Assembly (NCBI GenBank): GCA_964565895.1
Contig: CAZMGT010000006.1
Span: 1 to 64,000 of the forward strand
DNA: 64,000 nt
Direction: 5' to 3'
Origin: CAZMGT01 sp964565895
GTDB taxonomy: Bacteria; Armatimonadota; Zipacnadia; UBA1398; CAZMGT01
Position 1 is the stretch's first letter. Every line of letters begins with the position of its first letter. Positions 7,176 through 15,162 of the stretch are shown in pieces. A program made the translations under genes and the position numbers. The notes under the pieces were generated by a model. That model had not been told where the DNA came from. It ran no database searches and was given only the letters and a program-made list of their open reading frames with translations.

Positions 7176-8606
7176 TCAACGTGAGGCAGAGATTTTGCGC
7201 AGAATGTCCCAATATGCTCCGCGCTCGCCCGCGGCAATCGCCTGCACGAGCAGCGGGTTGCCGTCGTAGTTGTAGTCCACTTGGCCGCTCTCCGGCCAGC
7301 TAAAGAAAAACCGCGTATCGCCGGCGATAAGCTCTACGACAAACTGCGCGATATCGTCGCCAAGGGCAGGATCTAGGTAAAACACAGGCAGGGCGAGGTC
7401 CGCGTTGCCCTCTACCGCGCCGTGCACGCCTGGCATGGCGCGTGAGCCGCTGCCGAATATCCGCTGAGCGAGCGCCGTCCCCGGGTAAATGCGCACGCCA
7501 AGCGCCACGCCCACGCAGTCCGGCGAAAGGCGCTTCATCTGCTCGATCGTCTCGCGCACCGTCTCGCGCGTCTCCCCCGGGCCGCCCAGGAGGAGGTCGA
7601 ACATGCAGGCGATGCCTGCCTCGCGGCACGCGGCAACAACCTGGCGCAGGTCCTCGGGCGTGTGCTCGCGCCCGAGCGCGCGAAGCATCGCGCTGTGGGC
7701 GCTGTCTACGCCGAAGTTCAGCCCCACGCAGCCTGCGCGGCGCATTAGCCGGGCCAGCTCGCGCGAAAAGGGCACGGGGCTGCAATAGGCGTACCAGCGC
7801 AGCCTTTCCCCCAGCCCGGCCTCGATGATCGCTTGGCACACCTCGCGCGCGTGCTCCGGGGGAATGTTAAACTCGCTGTCGCACAGGTGCAGGCAGTCGA
7901 CACCCTGGGCCAACAAACGGCGGATTTCCCCGACAACAGCCCGCGGCGGGCGCAAGCGCGGCCGGCGCCCCTTGCTTAGGGGGTCCGCGCAGTAGACGCA
8001 GCGCTTGGGGCAGCCGCGCTTTGTCTCCACGCTTCCCTGGCCGCCTTCGCGGAAATAGCGCGCGTTGTCCACCGCATCGCGGGGGAGAGACTCCTCGCCG
8101 AACTCCTCCCAGCGCGGCGCGCTAACGTGCACCTCCTCGCCGCTGCGCCACACCAACCCGGCGATCTCCGCAACATCGCCCGCGCACTCCAGCGCTTGCG
8201 CAAGCTGAACGAGCGCGCGCTCGCCATCGCCGACGATGCCGAAGTCCGCCCCCAACCTGCGCAGCAGCCCCGCGGGGGCCACAGAATAGCCGCTTCCCCC
8301 GACAACCACGGGGGCCGCGCTCTGCGCCCGCGCCACGCGGACGAGCGCGGCAACGTCGCCGAGGAACGAGTGCTGGGTGGCAAAGTAGCAGTCGTCGGTA
8401 TTGCGCAGGGTGAGGGCGACGAGCAGCGGCTCGCACTGCGCTAGCTCGCGCGCCAGGGCCTCCTCCGGGTTGTGGGCAAAGCAGAGGTCGAGCAGGCGCC
8501 AGGAGACGCCCGCGCGCTGGAGGGCATGGGCCAGATACTCCAGCCCGAGGGGGGCGATGGGCGGCTTTATCCGGTTTGTGTTAACCAAAAGCACAGATCG
8601 GGCCAC
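7176..8606 (-). CDS. B12-binding-domain radical SAM protein
   Basis: A 476-residue enzyme of the BchE/PhpK-like radical SAM class. The N-terminal 150 residues have a cobalamin-binding fold feel (LLVNTNRIKPPIAPLGLEYLA, then VVGGSGYSVAPAGLL and IVGDGE), followed by the [4Fe-4S] motif RGCPKRCVYC, with cysteines at 199, 203 and 206. Next come GVDCLHLCDSEFN and FDLLLGGPGET, typical SAM-barrel strands. No DxHxxG cobalamin signature is visible, so B12 binding is uncertain. The GTG at 8606 is preceded by GAGGAG; an upstream extension of 53 codons looks non-coding. The product and reaction are unknown. It may be co-transcribed with the GH5-like gene. Confidence 0.85.
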   Translation of the reverse strand: MARSVLLVNTNRIKPPIAPLGLEYLAHALQRAGVSWRLLDLCFAHNPEEALARELAQCEPLLVALTLRNTDDCYFATQHSFLGDVAALVRVARAQSAAPVVVGGSGYSVAPAGLLRRLGADFGIVGDGERALVQLAQALECAGDVAEIAGLVWRSGEEVHVSAPRWEEFGEESLPRDAVDNARYFREGGQGSVETKRGCPKRCVYCADPLSKGRRPRLRPPRAVVGEIRRLLAQGVDCLHLCDSEFNIPPEHAREVCQAIIEAGLGERLRWYAYCSPVPFSRELARLMRRAGCVGLNFGVDSAHSAMLRALGREHTPEDLRQVVAACREAGIACMFDLLLGGPGETRETVRETIEQMKRLSPDCVGVALGVRIYPGTALAQRIFGSGSRAMPGVHGAVEGNADLALPVFYLDPALGDDIAQFVVELIAGDTRFFFSWPESGQVDYNYDGNPLLVQAIAAGERGAYWDILRKISASR

Positions 8607-8746
8607 GCTGTGCACTCCTCTGCGCCTGCTGCTCGAGCAGCACGGCGTTCTCCAATGGCTCCCGGCCAACCTTTCGCAAAAGCTAGGATTCGCCCTGCCC
8701 CATGCCGAACGGCAGCGCACAAACCCACAGGCCGGGGGTGGGGCAA

Positions 8747-10264
8747 ATGCGGAGGACCATGGCATTAGCGCTGGCCTGGGCTGTGCTCTGCGCCGCGGGA
8801 TGTGGCTGGGCCGCGGTGCGCAACGTGCACATCAAGAGCAACAGATGCGTCGACACCTGGTCGCCGGAGACCATCGTGGCCACAGTATGCAACCGCCTGG
8901 GGATGAGCGACCAGGAGCGGTGCATTGCCCTGTGGGAGTTTGTTGCGCGGAGCATGTTTCACCACGCGACGCCGGCGGACCACGGCTTTGGCGACCGCTG
9001 GCCCAATTATACGTTGGACGGGATGAAGCTGCTCAACGTCTACGGCTTCTCCCTATGCACCCCAATGTCCGTTACCCTGGGCATGCTTTTCGAAGCCGCG
9101 GGCTACGAGGCGGAGATAATCAAGCTCCCCGGGCACAGCATCGTCCACGTGAAGTACGACAACTCCTGGCACGCGTTCGACCCGATGATGGCCTGGTATG
9201 TGCTCAAGCCCGACGGCTCCGTCGCCGGCTGTCAGGACATTGCCGAAAAACCCAGCCTAATCCTTAACGCCCAAGCCGAGGGGCGGGCGAGCAACCCGTT
9301 TTGCCCCTGCGGCGACAAGCCGGAGTGGCTCGCCAAGGCCATTGCCTCGTGGAGCTCGTTTGGCCCGGGCAGCGTAAACAAACCCCGCTGGAAGCCGGAC
9401 TATGTCCTCCGCCAGGGCGAGGAGCTGTGCCTCCTGTGGGACAACGAGGGCAAATTCTGGTCGCCCCGCACGCCAAAGGGAAGCCTCCCCGTGCACAGTT
9501 GCTCCATTAACCGCGACCGCGCCTGGCCCGCGTTTGAAAAATACTGGGCGCCATATGTAAAAACCATCGCCGGCCGCCAAGTCGTCCGCTATTGGACGAC
9601 GAGCAGGCTAACCTATGAGCCCAACCTGCGCACGCCAAGCTTTCGCGAGGGCGTAACGAGGAGCGAAAACCTCGCCCAAAGCGGCCCCGGCCAGCCCGGC
9701 CCCGCCCTGCACCCCGCGCAAGCGGGCGAGCCCGCCTCCGTGACCTTCCGCGTAGCCAGCCAATATGTATTCGCCGACGCCACCCTGCGCGTGGGCGTTG
9801 TCCGCAAGGGCGAGGCCGACCTCCTCGCGGTGAGCGTCTCCGTAGATGGCGGCCGAACATGGCGCTCGCTGGGCCAGGCTCCGGTGGGCGAGCGGGAGAT
9901 TACCCAAAGCCTAACGAGCTTCGTCGCCGGCTACTATCAGTATCTCCTGCGCTTTGAGCTGCGCGCCGCGAGCGACCCCCTCGCCTGCGGGATAGACAAA
10001 CTTAAGCTAGAGCACTTGGTAATGGCCAACGCCAAGGTGTTCCCCCAGCTCTTCCCGGGCGAAAACCGCATTACCATCGAAGTAGCCAACCCCGAGGAGC
10101 TGGCGAACCAGCGCGTCGAGGTAGAGTTCGCCTGGTTTGAGGGCGAAACGCTGAAGACGCTTCGCAAAACGCTGCGCGAAAGCCCCACGGAGTTTACCAT
10201 TACTGTCTGGGGCGAAACCACACCGAAGATGAGGCACATTCGCATTGCCTGCCGGCCCAAGTAA
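8747..10264 (+). CDS. secreted transglutaminase-like protein
   Basis: The 505-residue protein has an N-terminal export signal (MALALAWAVLCAAGCG), possibly a lipoprotein signal with AAGC. Around residues 90-146 it shows the papain-like transglutaminase triad: Cys104 in FSLCTPMSVTLGML, His130 in LPGHSIVHV and Asp145 in WHAFDP. Such domains act as peptidases or amidases in bacteria. The C-terminal 200 residues are beta-rich and include VSVSVDGGRTWRSLG, a sialidase/BNR-like strand. The ATG at 8747 is chosen ahead of the next ATG at 8759, although the G-rich sequence before it is a weak ribosome site. The gene is divergent from the radical SAM gene. The substrate is unknown. Confidence 0.7.
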   Translation: MRRTMALALAWAVLCAAGCGWAAVRNVHIKSNRCVDTWSPETIVATVCNRLGMSDQERCIALWEFVARSMFHHATPADHGFGDRWPNYTLDGMKLLNVYGFSLCTPMSVTLGMLFEAAGYEAEIIKLPGHSIVHVKYDNSWHAFDPMMAWYVLKPDGSVAGCQDIAEKPSLILNAQAEGRASNPFCPCGDKPEWLAKAIASWSSFGPGSVNKPRWKPDYVLRQGEELCLLWDNEGKFWSPRTPKGSLPVHSCSINRDRAWPAFEKYWAPYVKTIAGRQVVRYWTTSRLTYEPNLRTPSFREGVTRSENLAQSGPGQPGPALHPAQAGEPASVTFRVASQYVFADATLRVGVVRKGEADLLAVSVSVDGGRTWRSLGQAPVGEREITQSLTSFVAGYYQYLLRFELRAASDPLACGIDKLKLEHLVMANAKVFPQLFPGENRITIEVANPEELANQRVEVEFAWFEGETLKTLRKTLRESPTEFTITVWGETTPKMRHIRIACRPK

Positions 10265-10284
10265 GCGGAGCAGGGTAGGGGACG

Positions 10285-10311
10285 AAAAAAAAGCGCGCCT
10301 CCGCCCGGCGC
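10285..10311 (-). terminator. candidate rho-independent terminator, minus strand
   Basis: On the minus strand GCGCC and GGCGC pair around a seven-base loop and are followed by GC and eight T residues. It lies about 175 bp past the stop of the thioredoxin-like gene at 10486 and would end that operon. Confidence 0.55.
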
Positions 10312-10485
10312 AAAGGGCCCCGCTGCGAGCTTAAGCAAAGCGCGCGAAAATACGCGGAGCGCGGCAGCTAAACCGCGCGGCCACTGCTATGTCCCGCGGC
10401 TGTGTCTTCACCTGTTTTTTGCCGGCCCGTTCAAACGCGGTGACCAGACAAGGCTTGCGCGTAGCGCTCCGCCCTGCCCGTCGGC

Positions 10486-11013
10486 CTATTTCCGCCCCTT
10501 TTTCTTGTTCCGCGAAAGCCGCGTTAGCTGCTTTTGCACCGCCTTGCGCAAGGTCTCAAACTCCTGCTTTTCGTAAAACGACTGCCGCAGCTTTCCCTGG
10601 CCGTCGAAAATGAAAAACGCGGGCAGCGAGCCAAACCACTGCGGGTCAACGGCGTTGATAAACTTCTCGTCGTCGCCCTCTTTTTTCAGGTATACGGGAA
10701 AGTCCACGCCGTGCTTTTTTAAAAACGGGACGACCTTCTCGTCCCACTCGTCCAGGTCGTCAACGGAGACGATGGCCAGGTAAAAAGGCGCGCCGGCAAA
10801 ATGCTTGCGCAGGCACAGGATGTCCGGAAACTCCTCGCGGCAGGGCTCGCACCAGGTGGCGAAAAACGAGAGGGCAACGACCTCGCCGCGATGCTCTTGC
10901 AGGAGCTTGGCCACGCCGTCGGCATCGAGGGGCAGGCGCACGAGCTTCGCCGGACAAGGCGCGGCAAAACACAGCGCCGCGCCCAGCAGCAAAGCTATCC
11001 GCCAAACCCTCAT
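10486..11013 (-). CDS. TlpA-like secreted thioredoxin-fold protein
   Basis: A 175-residue protein with a signal peptide (WRIALLLGAALCFAAPC) and a thioredoxin fold carrying the active site FFATWCEPCREEF, Cys55 and Cys58. The helix-strand order matches TlpA/ResA, periplasmic thiol-disulfide oxidoreductases used in cytochrome c maturation or general reduction. The cis-Pro region reads FGSLPAFFIFDGQGK. The C-terminus is strongly basic (RLSRNKKKGRK). It starts 13 bp after the stop of the redoxin gene upstream, so both belong to one operon, with a terminator beyond it. Confidence 0.88.
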   Translation of the reverse strand: MRVWRIALLLGAALCFAAPCPAKLVRLPLDADGVAKLLQEHRGEVVALSFFATWCEPCREEFPDILCLRKHFAGAPFYLAIVSVDDLDEWDEKVVPFLKKHGVDFPVYLKKEGDDEKFINAVDPQWFGSLPAFFIFDGQGKLRQSFYEKQEFETLRKAVQKQLTRLSRNKKKGRK

Positions 11014-11026
11014 CCCGCCCGCCTCG

Positions 11027-11626
11027 CTACTTCACCCGCTTTACCGTGCACCCAAAGGCCTTCGTCTCCGCGGGGTCTGGCGTCTTGCCCGCGAGCACGG
11101 CGGTGATCGCGTCGCGCAGATAGTGCTTGGTGACCTTTGCCGGGTCTTTGCTGTCGTCGATCGCTCCGTGGTAGCGCAGGATCCCGTCCGGGGTGACAAG
11201 GAACGCCTCGGGGGTTACCTGAGCGTGCCACTGGTCGGCGACCTTGTTGCCCTCGTCCTTAAGCACAGGGAAGGTAAATCCCGCGGCCTGTGCATGGCGC
11301 TTAACCTCGTCAAACGGCTCCTGCTTGTTGGAGTTAATTCCCACAAAACCGACGCCCTTTGCCGCAAACTCCTTGCCCAAGGCGGCCATCCGCTCGTCGT
11401 AGGCCTTGGATACCGGGCAGCGCGTGGCGATCCAAATGACGATCAGCGCCTTGCGCCCCTTAAGCAGGTCGGCCAGCGAGTATGTCTTGCCATCTACGCC
11501 GGGGAGGGTAAAGTTGGGCACCTTCTGCCCGATCTCCAGCTTGTTTCCCGCAGCGCCCGCGCCGGTCGCCGCGAGAACGAGCACCGCAAGAGCGCACACC
11601 GCAACTGCTCCGAAAATCCTGCGCAT
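11027..11626 (-). CDS. secreted AhpC/TSA-family redoxin with a single active-site Cys
   Basis: The 199-residue product has a signal peptide (VCALAVLVLAATGAGA) and an AhpC/TSA fold: KVPNFTLPGVDGKTYSLADL, then IATRCPVSKAYDERM with one cysteine at residue 70 in a CPVS context. This is the redoxin subgroup with NHCPVS-type sites common in Planctomycetota and Bacteroidota. FLVTPDGILRYHGAIDD is the C-terminal strand pair. There is also one Cys close to the end (FGCTVKRVK) that could act as a resolving residue. The start at 11626 fits the signal peptide and GAGAGG upstream; a longer frame exists but looks non-coding. Confidence 0.85.
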   Translation of the reverse strand: MRRIFGAVAVCALAVLVLAATGAGAAGNKLEIGQKVPNFTLPGVDGKTYSLADLLKGRKALIVIWIATRCPVSKAYDERMAALGKEFAAKGVGFVGINSNKQEPFDEVKRHAQAAGFTFPVLKDEGNKVADQWHAQVTPEAFLVTPDGILRYHGAIDDSKDPAKVTKHYLRDAITAVLAGKTPDPAETKAFGCTVKRVK

Positions 11627-11844
11627 CACCGCAACCTCTCCCTCCGCGCCCTGTGGCGCAAGGTTTTCCGGCGGGCCGGCCGCCGATCTTCCCGACGGAC
11701 ACAGCTGCCATTCGTTCCCCGCCGCGCCGGAAATTAACATTCGCCGCGCCCATCTGCGAACCTGCACCCGCCGAAGGGCAAGCGCCGAAAAACCAGGCTA
11801 AACGAAAACCCGCTGGCAAAAAACGGAAGGCAACGCTGAGGGGG

Positions 11845-12693
11845 CTACTGCTTGCCCTGCTCTGGCGGCTGTTGCTCGGGCTGAGCCTGGCCCAGGTTCC
11901 CCAAAAGGTTGAGCAGCGCATCGAGCTGGGCCCCTTGCTCGCCGGCGCCGCCCCCGCCTTGCAGCAGCGGCCCGAGCAGCGCGCCCAGGGGAAGCTGCCC
12001 CTCGGCACCCGGCGGCAAGGCCCCGGGCGCCCCGAGCAGCGCGCCCAACGCCCCGAGCTGGTCCAGCCCGCCTGCGCCACCCTGCTCGCCACCTTGGCCT
12101 TGGGCGAGCTGCGCCCCAGCGAGCATTTGCAGCAGAGCAAACAGCGCCTCGAGGTTCGCCGCGGTGGCCTCGCCCTTTATCGCGTCGAGCTGATCGATGT
12201 GGTCGAGGATCGCTTCCGGGTCGTTCTCCGCTCCAGCGCGATAGGCCTCGAGCAAGGCGAGCAGCGGCTTAATGTTAATCAGCGCGGCGAGGTTTCCCAG
12301 TTGGCCGAGCAGCGCCTGGTTGGCAGCGTCCACTTGCCCCGGCGCTTGGGGCTGGGCGTTTTGGGGAAGCTCTCCCTCGCCCTGGCTCAGCGCGCCGCTT
12401 TCGGCAACGCCGGAGATAAGCGAAAGCAGCGCGCCCAGCCCGCCGGCCATGCCGTGCGAGCTCCCCGCCCCAAGCGAGCCGAACAAGCTCCCCACGCCCA
12501 GCGCGTTCAACGGGAGGTCGAGCTGGGGAAGCTCCGGCGCGGGAACCTCCTCGCCGAAGCCGGCAAACGGCCCCTCCTGCGCCTTGTTGTCCTGCGCTGC
12601 GCACGTCGCGCACAGCGCAACGCCCAGCGCCACCGCGCAAGCCCAGGCAAACACCGACGATCGCCGCATTGGCCACACCCCGCAACCGCGCAT
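11845..12693 (-). CDS. secreted low-complexity Leu/Gly/Ala/Gln-rich protein
   Basis: The 282-residue protein has a signal peptide (FAWACAVALGVALCATCAAQ) and a mature part of low complexity: blocks such as LGALLGAPGALPPGAEGQLP, GGAGEQGAQLDALLNLLGN and QPEQQPPEQGKQ. Leu recurs about every three to four residues, suggesting short amphipathic helices separated by Gly/Pro/Gln stretches. There are no cysteines after the signal region and no known domain. The ATG at 12693 is chosen because AGAGGGA lies five bases upstream. It follows the duplicated DUF-type gene (stop at 12760) by 66 bp and may be expressed with it. The function is unknown. Confidence 0.65.
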   Translation of the reverse strand: MRGCGVWPMRRSSVFAWACAVALGVALCATCAAQDNKAQEGPFAGFGEEVPAPELPQLDLPLNALGVGSLFGSLGAGSSHGMAGGLGALLSLISGVAESGALSQGEGELPQNAQPQAPGQVDAANQALLGQLGNLAALINIKPLLALLEAYRAGAENDPEAILDHIDQLDAIKGEATAANLEALFALLQMLAGAQLAQGQGGEQGGAGGLDQLGALGALLGAPGALPPGAEGQLPLGALLGPLLQGGGGAGEQGAQLDALLNLLGNLGQAQPEQQPPEQGKQ

Positions 12694-12759
12694 TGTTCCC
12701 TCTAAAACCACTATACCCGCTGGGGCGGAAAAATGCTCAATTGCCACGCGCTCGCCCGC

Positions 12760-14340
12760 TCAGCTTCCCGCGAGCAGCGCTTGCGATTTCTCCTTTGCCG
12801 GAAGCAGCTCGAACTCCGCGACCAGGTCGCGCAGCGAAAGCCTAAGCTTGCCGCTTTTGTCCACGGGCTCAAGCCGACAGTTAACCTCGCGCGCCCGCTG
12901 GCGAATGGGCACGCCGTCGGACACGCGCACGTCGCTCTCCACAACAGCCGAGGCCGTCCCCCGCAGGCGAAAGCCTTTGTAGCGCACGGCCACGGGGAAG
13001 TTTATCTCCGAGGAGATGGTCGCCACGAGCTCGCCGCCCACCGTGCGCAGGGAGAGCAACGTGTGCCTGCTCGTTACCCGGTGCTTCTCCCCGAGGACGT
13101 CCTCGGTAACGTAGTTCTCCTCCCACGTCTCGCCCACGGCCACCGGCCGCGCGGGCCAGGCCACGGCGCCCAAAACGCGCACGAACAGGGCCACGGGGCT
13201 TGTCTCCGCGCGCTCCCCCTCTGGCCCGGGAAGCACCTTCACTGGCCGGTGCTGGGCGTCGAACAGCGTCGCCCGCGGCGGCGCCTGGGGCACCTTCATC
13301 TTCGCCTCGCCGATCTGTATCTCCGAGTCTGCGCTGGCGTAGCGCAAAAGCACGCCGTCCTCGCGCGGCTCGACCTGCGCCTCGACCTCGATCTCTCCGG
13401 TCAGCCGTTGGTTGTCGCCGAGGACGGTTACGTCAACGATCCCCGAGGCGCAGACGCGATAGCGCAGCGCCTGCCCCGCGCGCGGCCGAAAGGCCAGCGT
13501 TATCGCCTCGCCCGCGCGCGCCACGCTCGGGGGCTCCACCGTGCGCTTGTCCAGCACGACCTCCACATGAAGCGACTTTACCGTGGCCTCATACGCCTCC
13601 GCCTGCTTCGCCCCCTTAAACACCGCCTTACAGTCGACTACCTGCTTGAGCGTCTCGCCTGTCTCCAGCTCAACCTCGCTGTGGCCGTCAACGTAGACCG
13701 TCCCCTGCAGCTCGTGGGTGATGATCGTAATCGTCGTGGGGATCTTCACCCGCGACTCGATGAGGGCCACCTTGCGCCCGTCGCGCTCCTCTATTGCCGT
13801 AAGCTGGTGGCGAATGTCGAGCGAGATCGCCTCGCCGTCGGTCCCCAAAACCTCGACCTTGCGCCTCCAATAGTCGCCCACCTCGATCGGGTGGTCGGGG
13901 AAGAACAGCCCGCCCGTAACGCGGACCATGAGCGCGGCGAGGTCCAGGCCAGCGGCGTTGGGGTCGCGGGGAATAGGCTTGTCTACGGCAATAACGCGCT
14001 TGTCGGGAGCGACGCGAATAATCGCCTTTTTCCCCACATTTAGCAGCTCAACGTCGATCTTGTTCGCCGTAATATGCCCGTCGGTAACGGAGTACTCCAC
14101 GGTGCACACGCCTTTGTCGTCTACGGCAAGCACCTTTTGCCGCGTGCGCACTTGGGCGTCGACGACAAGGGGCTCTCCGAGGACGGCCATCTCCAGCTCG
14201 CCGTGGCCCGTGGTCACGTGCTCCACCACAGTGCCCACCTGCGGCCGATAGACGAGCGAAACTGGCTCCGCCGCGGCCGTAGCGCAAGCCAAAGCGCAAA
14301 GCACAAAGACCGGGAGAACGCGCACAAAGATGCGGTTCAT
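12760..14340 (-). CDS. secreted protein of two tandem homologous beta-rich halves (DUF6263-like)
   Basis: A 526-residue exported protein with signal peptide VFVLCALACATAAAEP. Two halves resemble each other: residues near 28 read SLVYRPQVGTVVEHV and then GELEMAVLGEP, while residues near 284 read TLAFRPRAGQALRYRV and then VDVTVLGDNQ. Each half also has a later segment of the type PVAVGETWEENYV or PIEVGDYWRRKVEV. The same pattern (KLAYKFTEGQRLRYRI and GPVDVGQTWQGP) occurs in the protein at 59746-60894, so this is a small paralogous family. The layout resembles DUF6263-type proteins, but I cannot confirm that without a profile search. The function is unknown; periplasmic or cell-surface location is likely. 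Confidence 0.7.
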   Translation of the reverse strand: MNRIFVRVLPVFVLCALACATAAAEPVSLVYRPQVGTVVEHVTTGHGELEMAVLGEPLVVDAQVRTRQKVLAVDDKGVCTVEYSVTDGHITANKIDVELLNVGKKAIIRVAPDKRVIAVDKPIPRDPNAAGLDLAALMVRVTGGLFFPDHPIEVGDYWRRKVEVLGTDGEAISLDIRHQLTAIEERDGRKVALIESRVKIPTTITIITHELQGTVYVDGHSEVELETGETLKQVVDCKAVFKGAKQAEAYEATVKSLHVEVVLDKRTVEPPSVARAGEAITLAFRPRAGQALRYRVCASGIVDVTVLGDNQRLTGEIEVEAQVEPREDGVLLRYASADSEIQIGEAKMKVPQAPPRATLFDAQHRPVKVLPGPEGERAETSPVALFVRVLGAVAWPARPVAVGETWEENYVTEDVLGEKHRVTSRHTLLSLRTVGGELVATISSEINFPVAVRYKGFRLRGTASAVVESDVRVSDGVPIRQRAREVNCRLEPVDKSGKLRLSLRDLVAEFELLPAKEKSQALLAGS

Positions 14341-14451
14341 CGTCTTCGCCTTCCCGCACGGATAGCACCAGGCGGTGGAGTCCTCCGCTAATTGTTGTTC
14401 GCGCGCTTTCGCTTGGCTCCTGCGCCGCTTCGACGTGGGTGTTTCGCGAGC

Positions 14452-15111
14452 TTAGGAGAGCTTGGCCACAAAAATGTCCTCGGCAACGTCTTCGTCCAGG
14501 GCAATGGTCGTCTCGCCCACCTCGACGACGAAGCTTGGGTATTTCGCGTGCAGGCGGATCTCAGTTCCTGGAACAACGCCAAACGCCATAAGCTTGTGCA
14601 GCCGCGGGTGGTTTTTGGTCAGGATATAGACCACTCGCGCGCGCTGGCCGGGCTCGAGTTCGGCAAGGGGGCCGATAACCTTCTCCGCCACGCGCCGCTC
14701 CGCGCGGCAGCACTCGCCCTCGGGAATGGGCAGCCCGTGGGGGCACTCCCGCGGGTGGCCGAGCACGGTGCAAATGCTCTCCTCGACCTCGGGCGAGATG
14801 ACGTGCTCGAACTCGCACGCCGGGGGCTCGGCGTCGCCGACATCGAACGAGAGCACATCGACAAGCAGCCGCTCGGCCAGACGGTGCAAGCGCAAAGTGG
14901 TGCGCCCCAGCTTCTCGCCCTCCGGGGTAAGCTCCACGATGCCGTCGCGCAAGCGGACGTAGCCCTGCTCGCGCAGCTCGGCGAGGGGGTCGCCGTCTAA
15001 ATGCCGGGCCAGCTCCTCGCGCACTGCGCCCTCGTCCAGCGGCTTGCCTTCTGCGTCTTGCTTTAGGCGATAGATAATCTCCAACGCATCTTCGCTGCGC
15101 TGCAGCGGCAT
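14452..15111 (-). CDS. DtxR/MntR-family iron-dependent repressor with C-terminal FeoA/SH3 domain
   Basis: The 219-residue regulator has a winged-helix N-terminal domain (ALEIIYRLKQ through YVRLRDGIVELTPEGEKL), a dimerisation and metal-binding domain containing CEFEHVISPEVEESI and HPRECPHGLPIP, and a C-terminal FeoA/SH3-like domain (GPLAELEPGQRARVVYI, FGVVPGTEIRLHAKYPSFVV). Family members bind DNA when loaded with Fe(II) or Mn(II) and repress uptake genes. It lies 51 bp downstream of feoB, so it is probably co-transcribed and controls the unit from the operator at 17404-17418. The DNA-recognition helix is shorter than in DtxR, which may change site preference. Confidence 0.9.
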   Translation of the reverse strand: MPLQRSEDALEIIYRLKQDAEGKPLDEGAVREELARHLDGDPLAELREQGYVRLRDGIVELTPEGEKLGRTTLRLHRLAERLLVDVLSFDVGDAEPPACEFEHVISPEVEESICTVLGHPRECPHGLPIPEGECCRAERRVAEKVIGPLAELEPGQRARVVYILTKNHPRLHKLMAFGVVPGTEIRLHAKYPSFVVEVGETTIALDEDVAEDIFVAKLS

Positions 15112-15162
15112 AGCCCCACCTTCTCCCTCTCTCCGGTGCCTTCGACGCCCGCGCGCTGCGCG

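Noticed and set aside
10265..10485. Possible short gene between the transglutaminase-like protein and the TlpA-like protein
   Set aside because: No frame is supported; the only clear signal is the minus-strand terminator at 10285-10311.
11653..14043. Two long plus-strand frames (350 and 436 codons) opposite the low-complexity and duplicated proteins
   Set aside because: Composition is Arg/Ala-rich shadow coding, with no motif or start signal; the minus-strand genes have signal peptides and ribosome sites.
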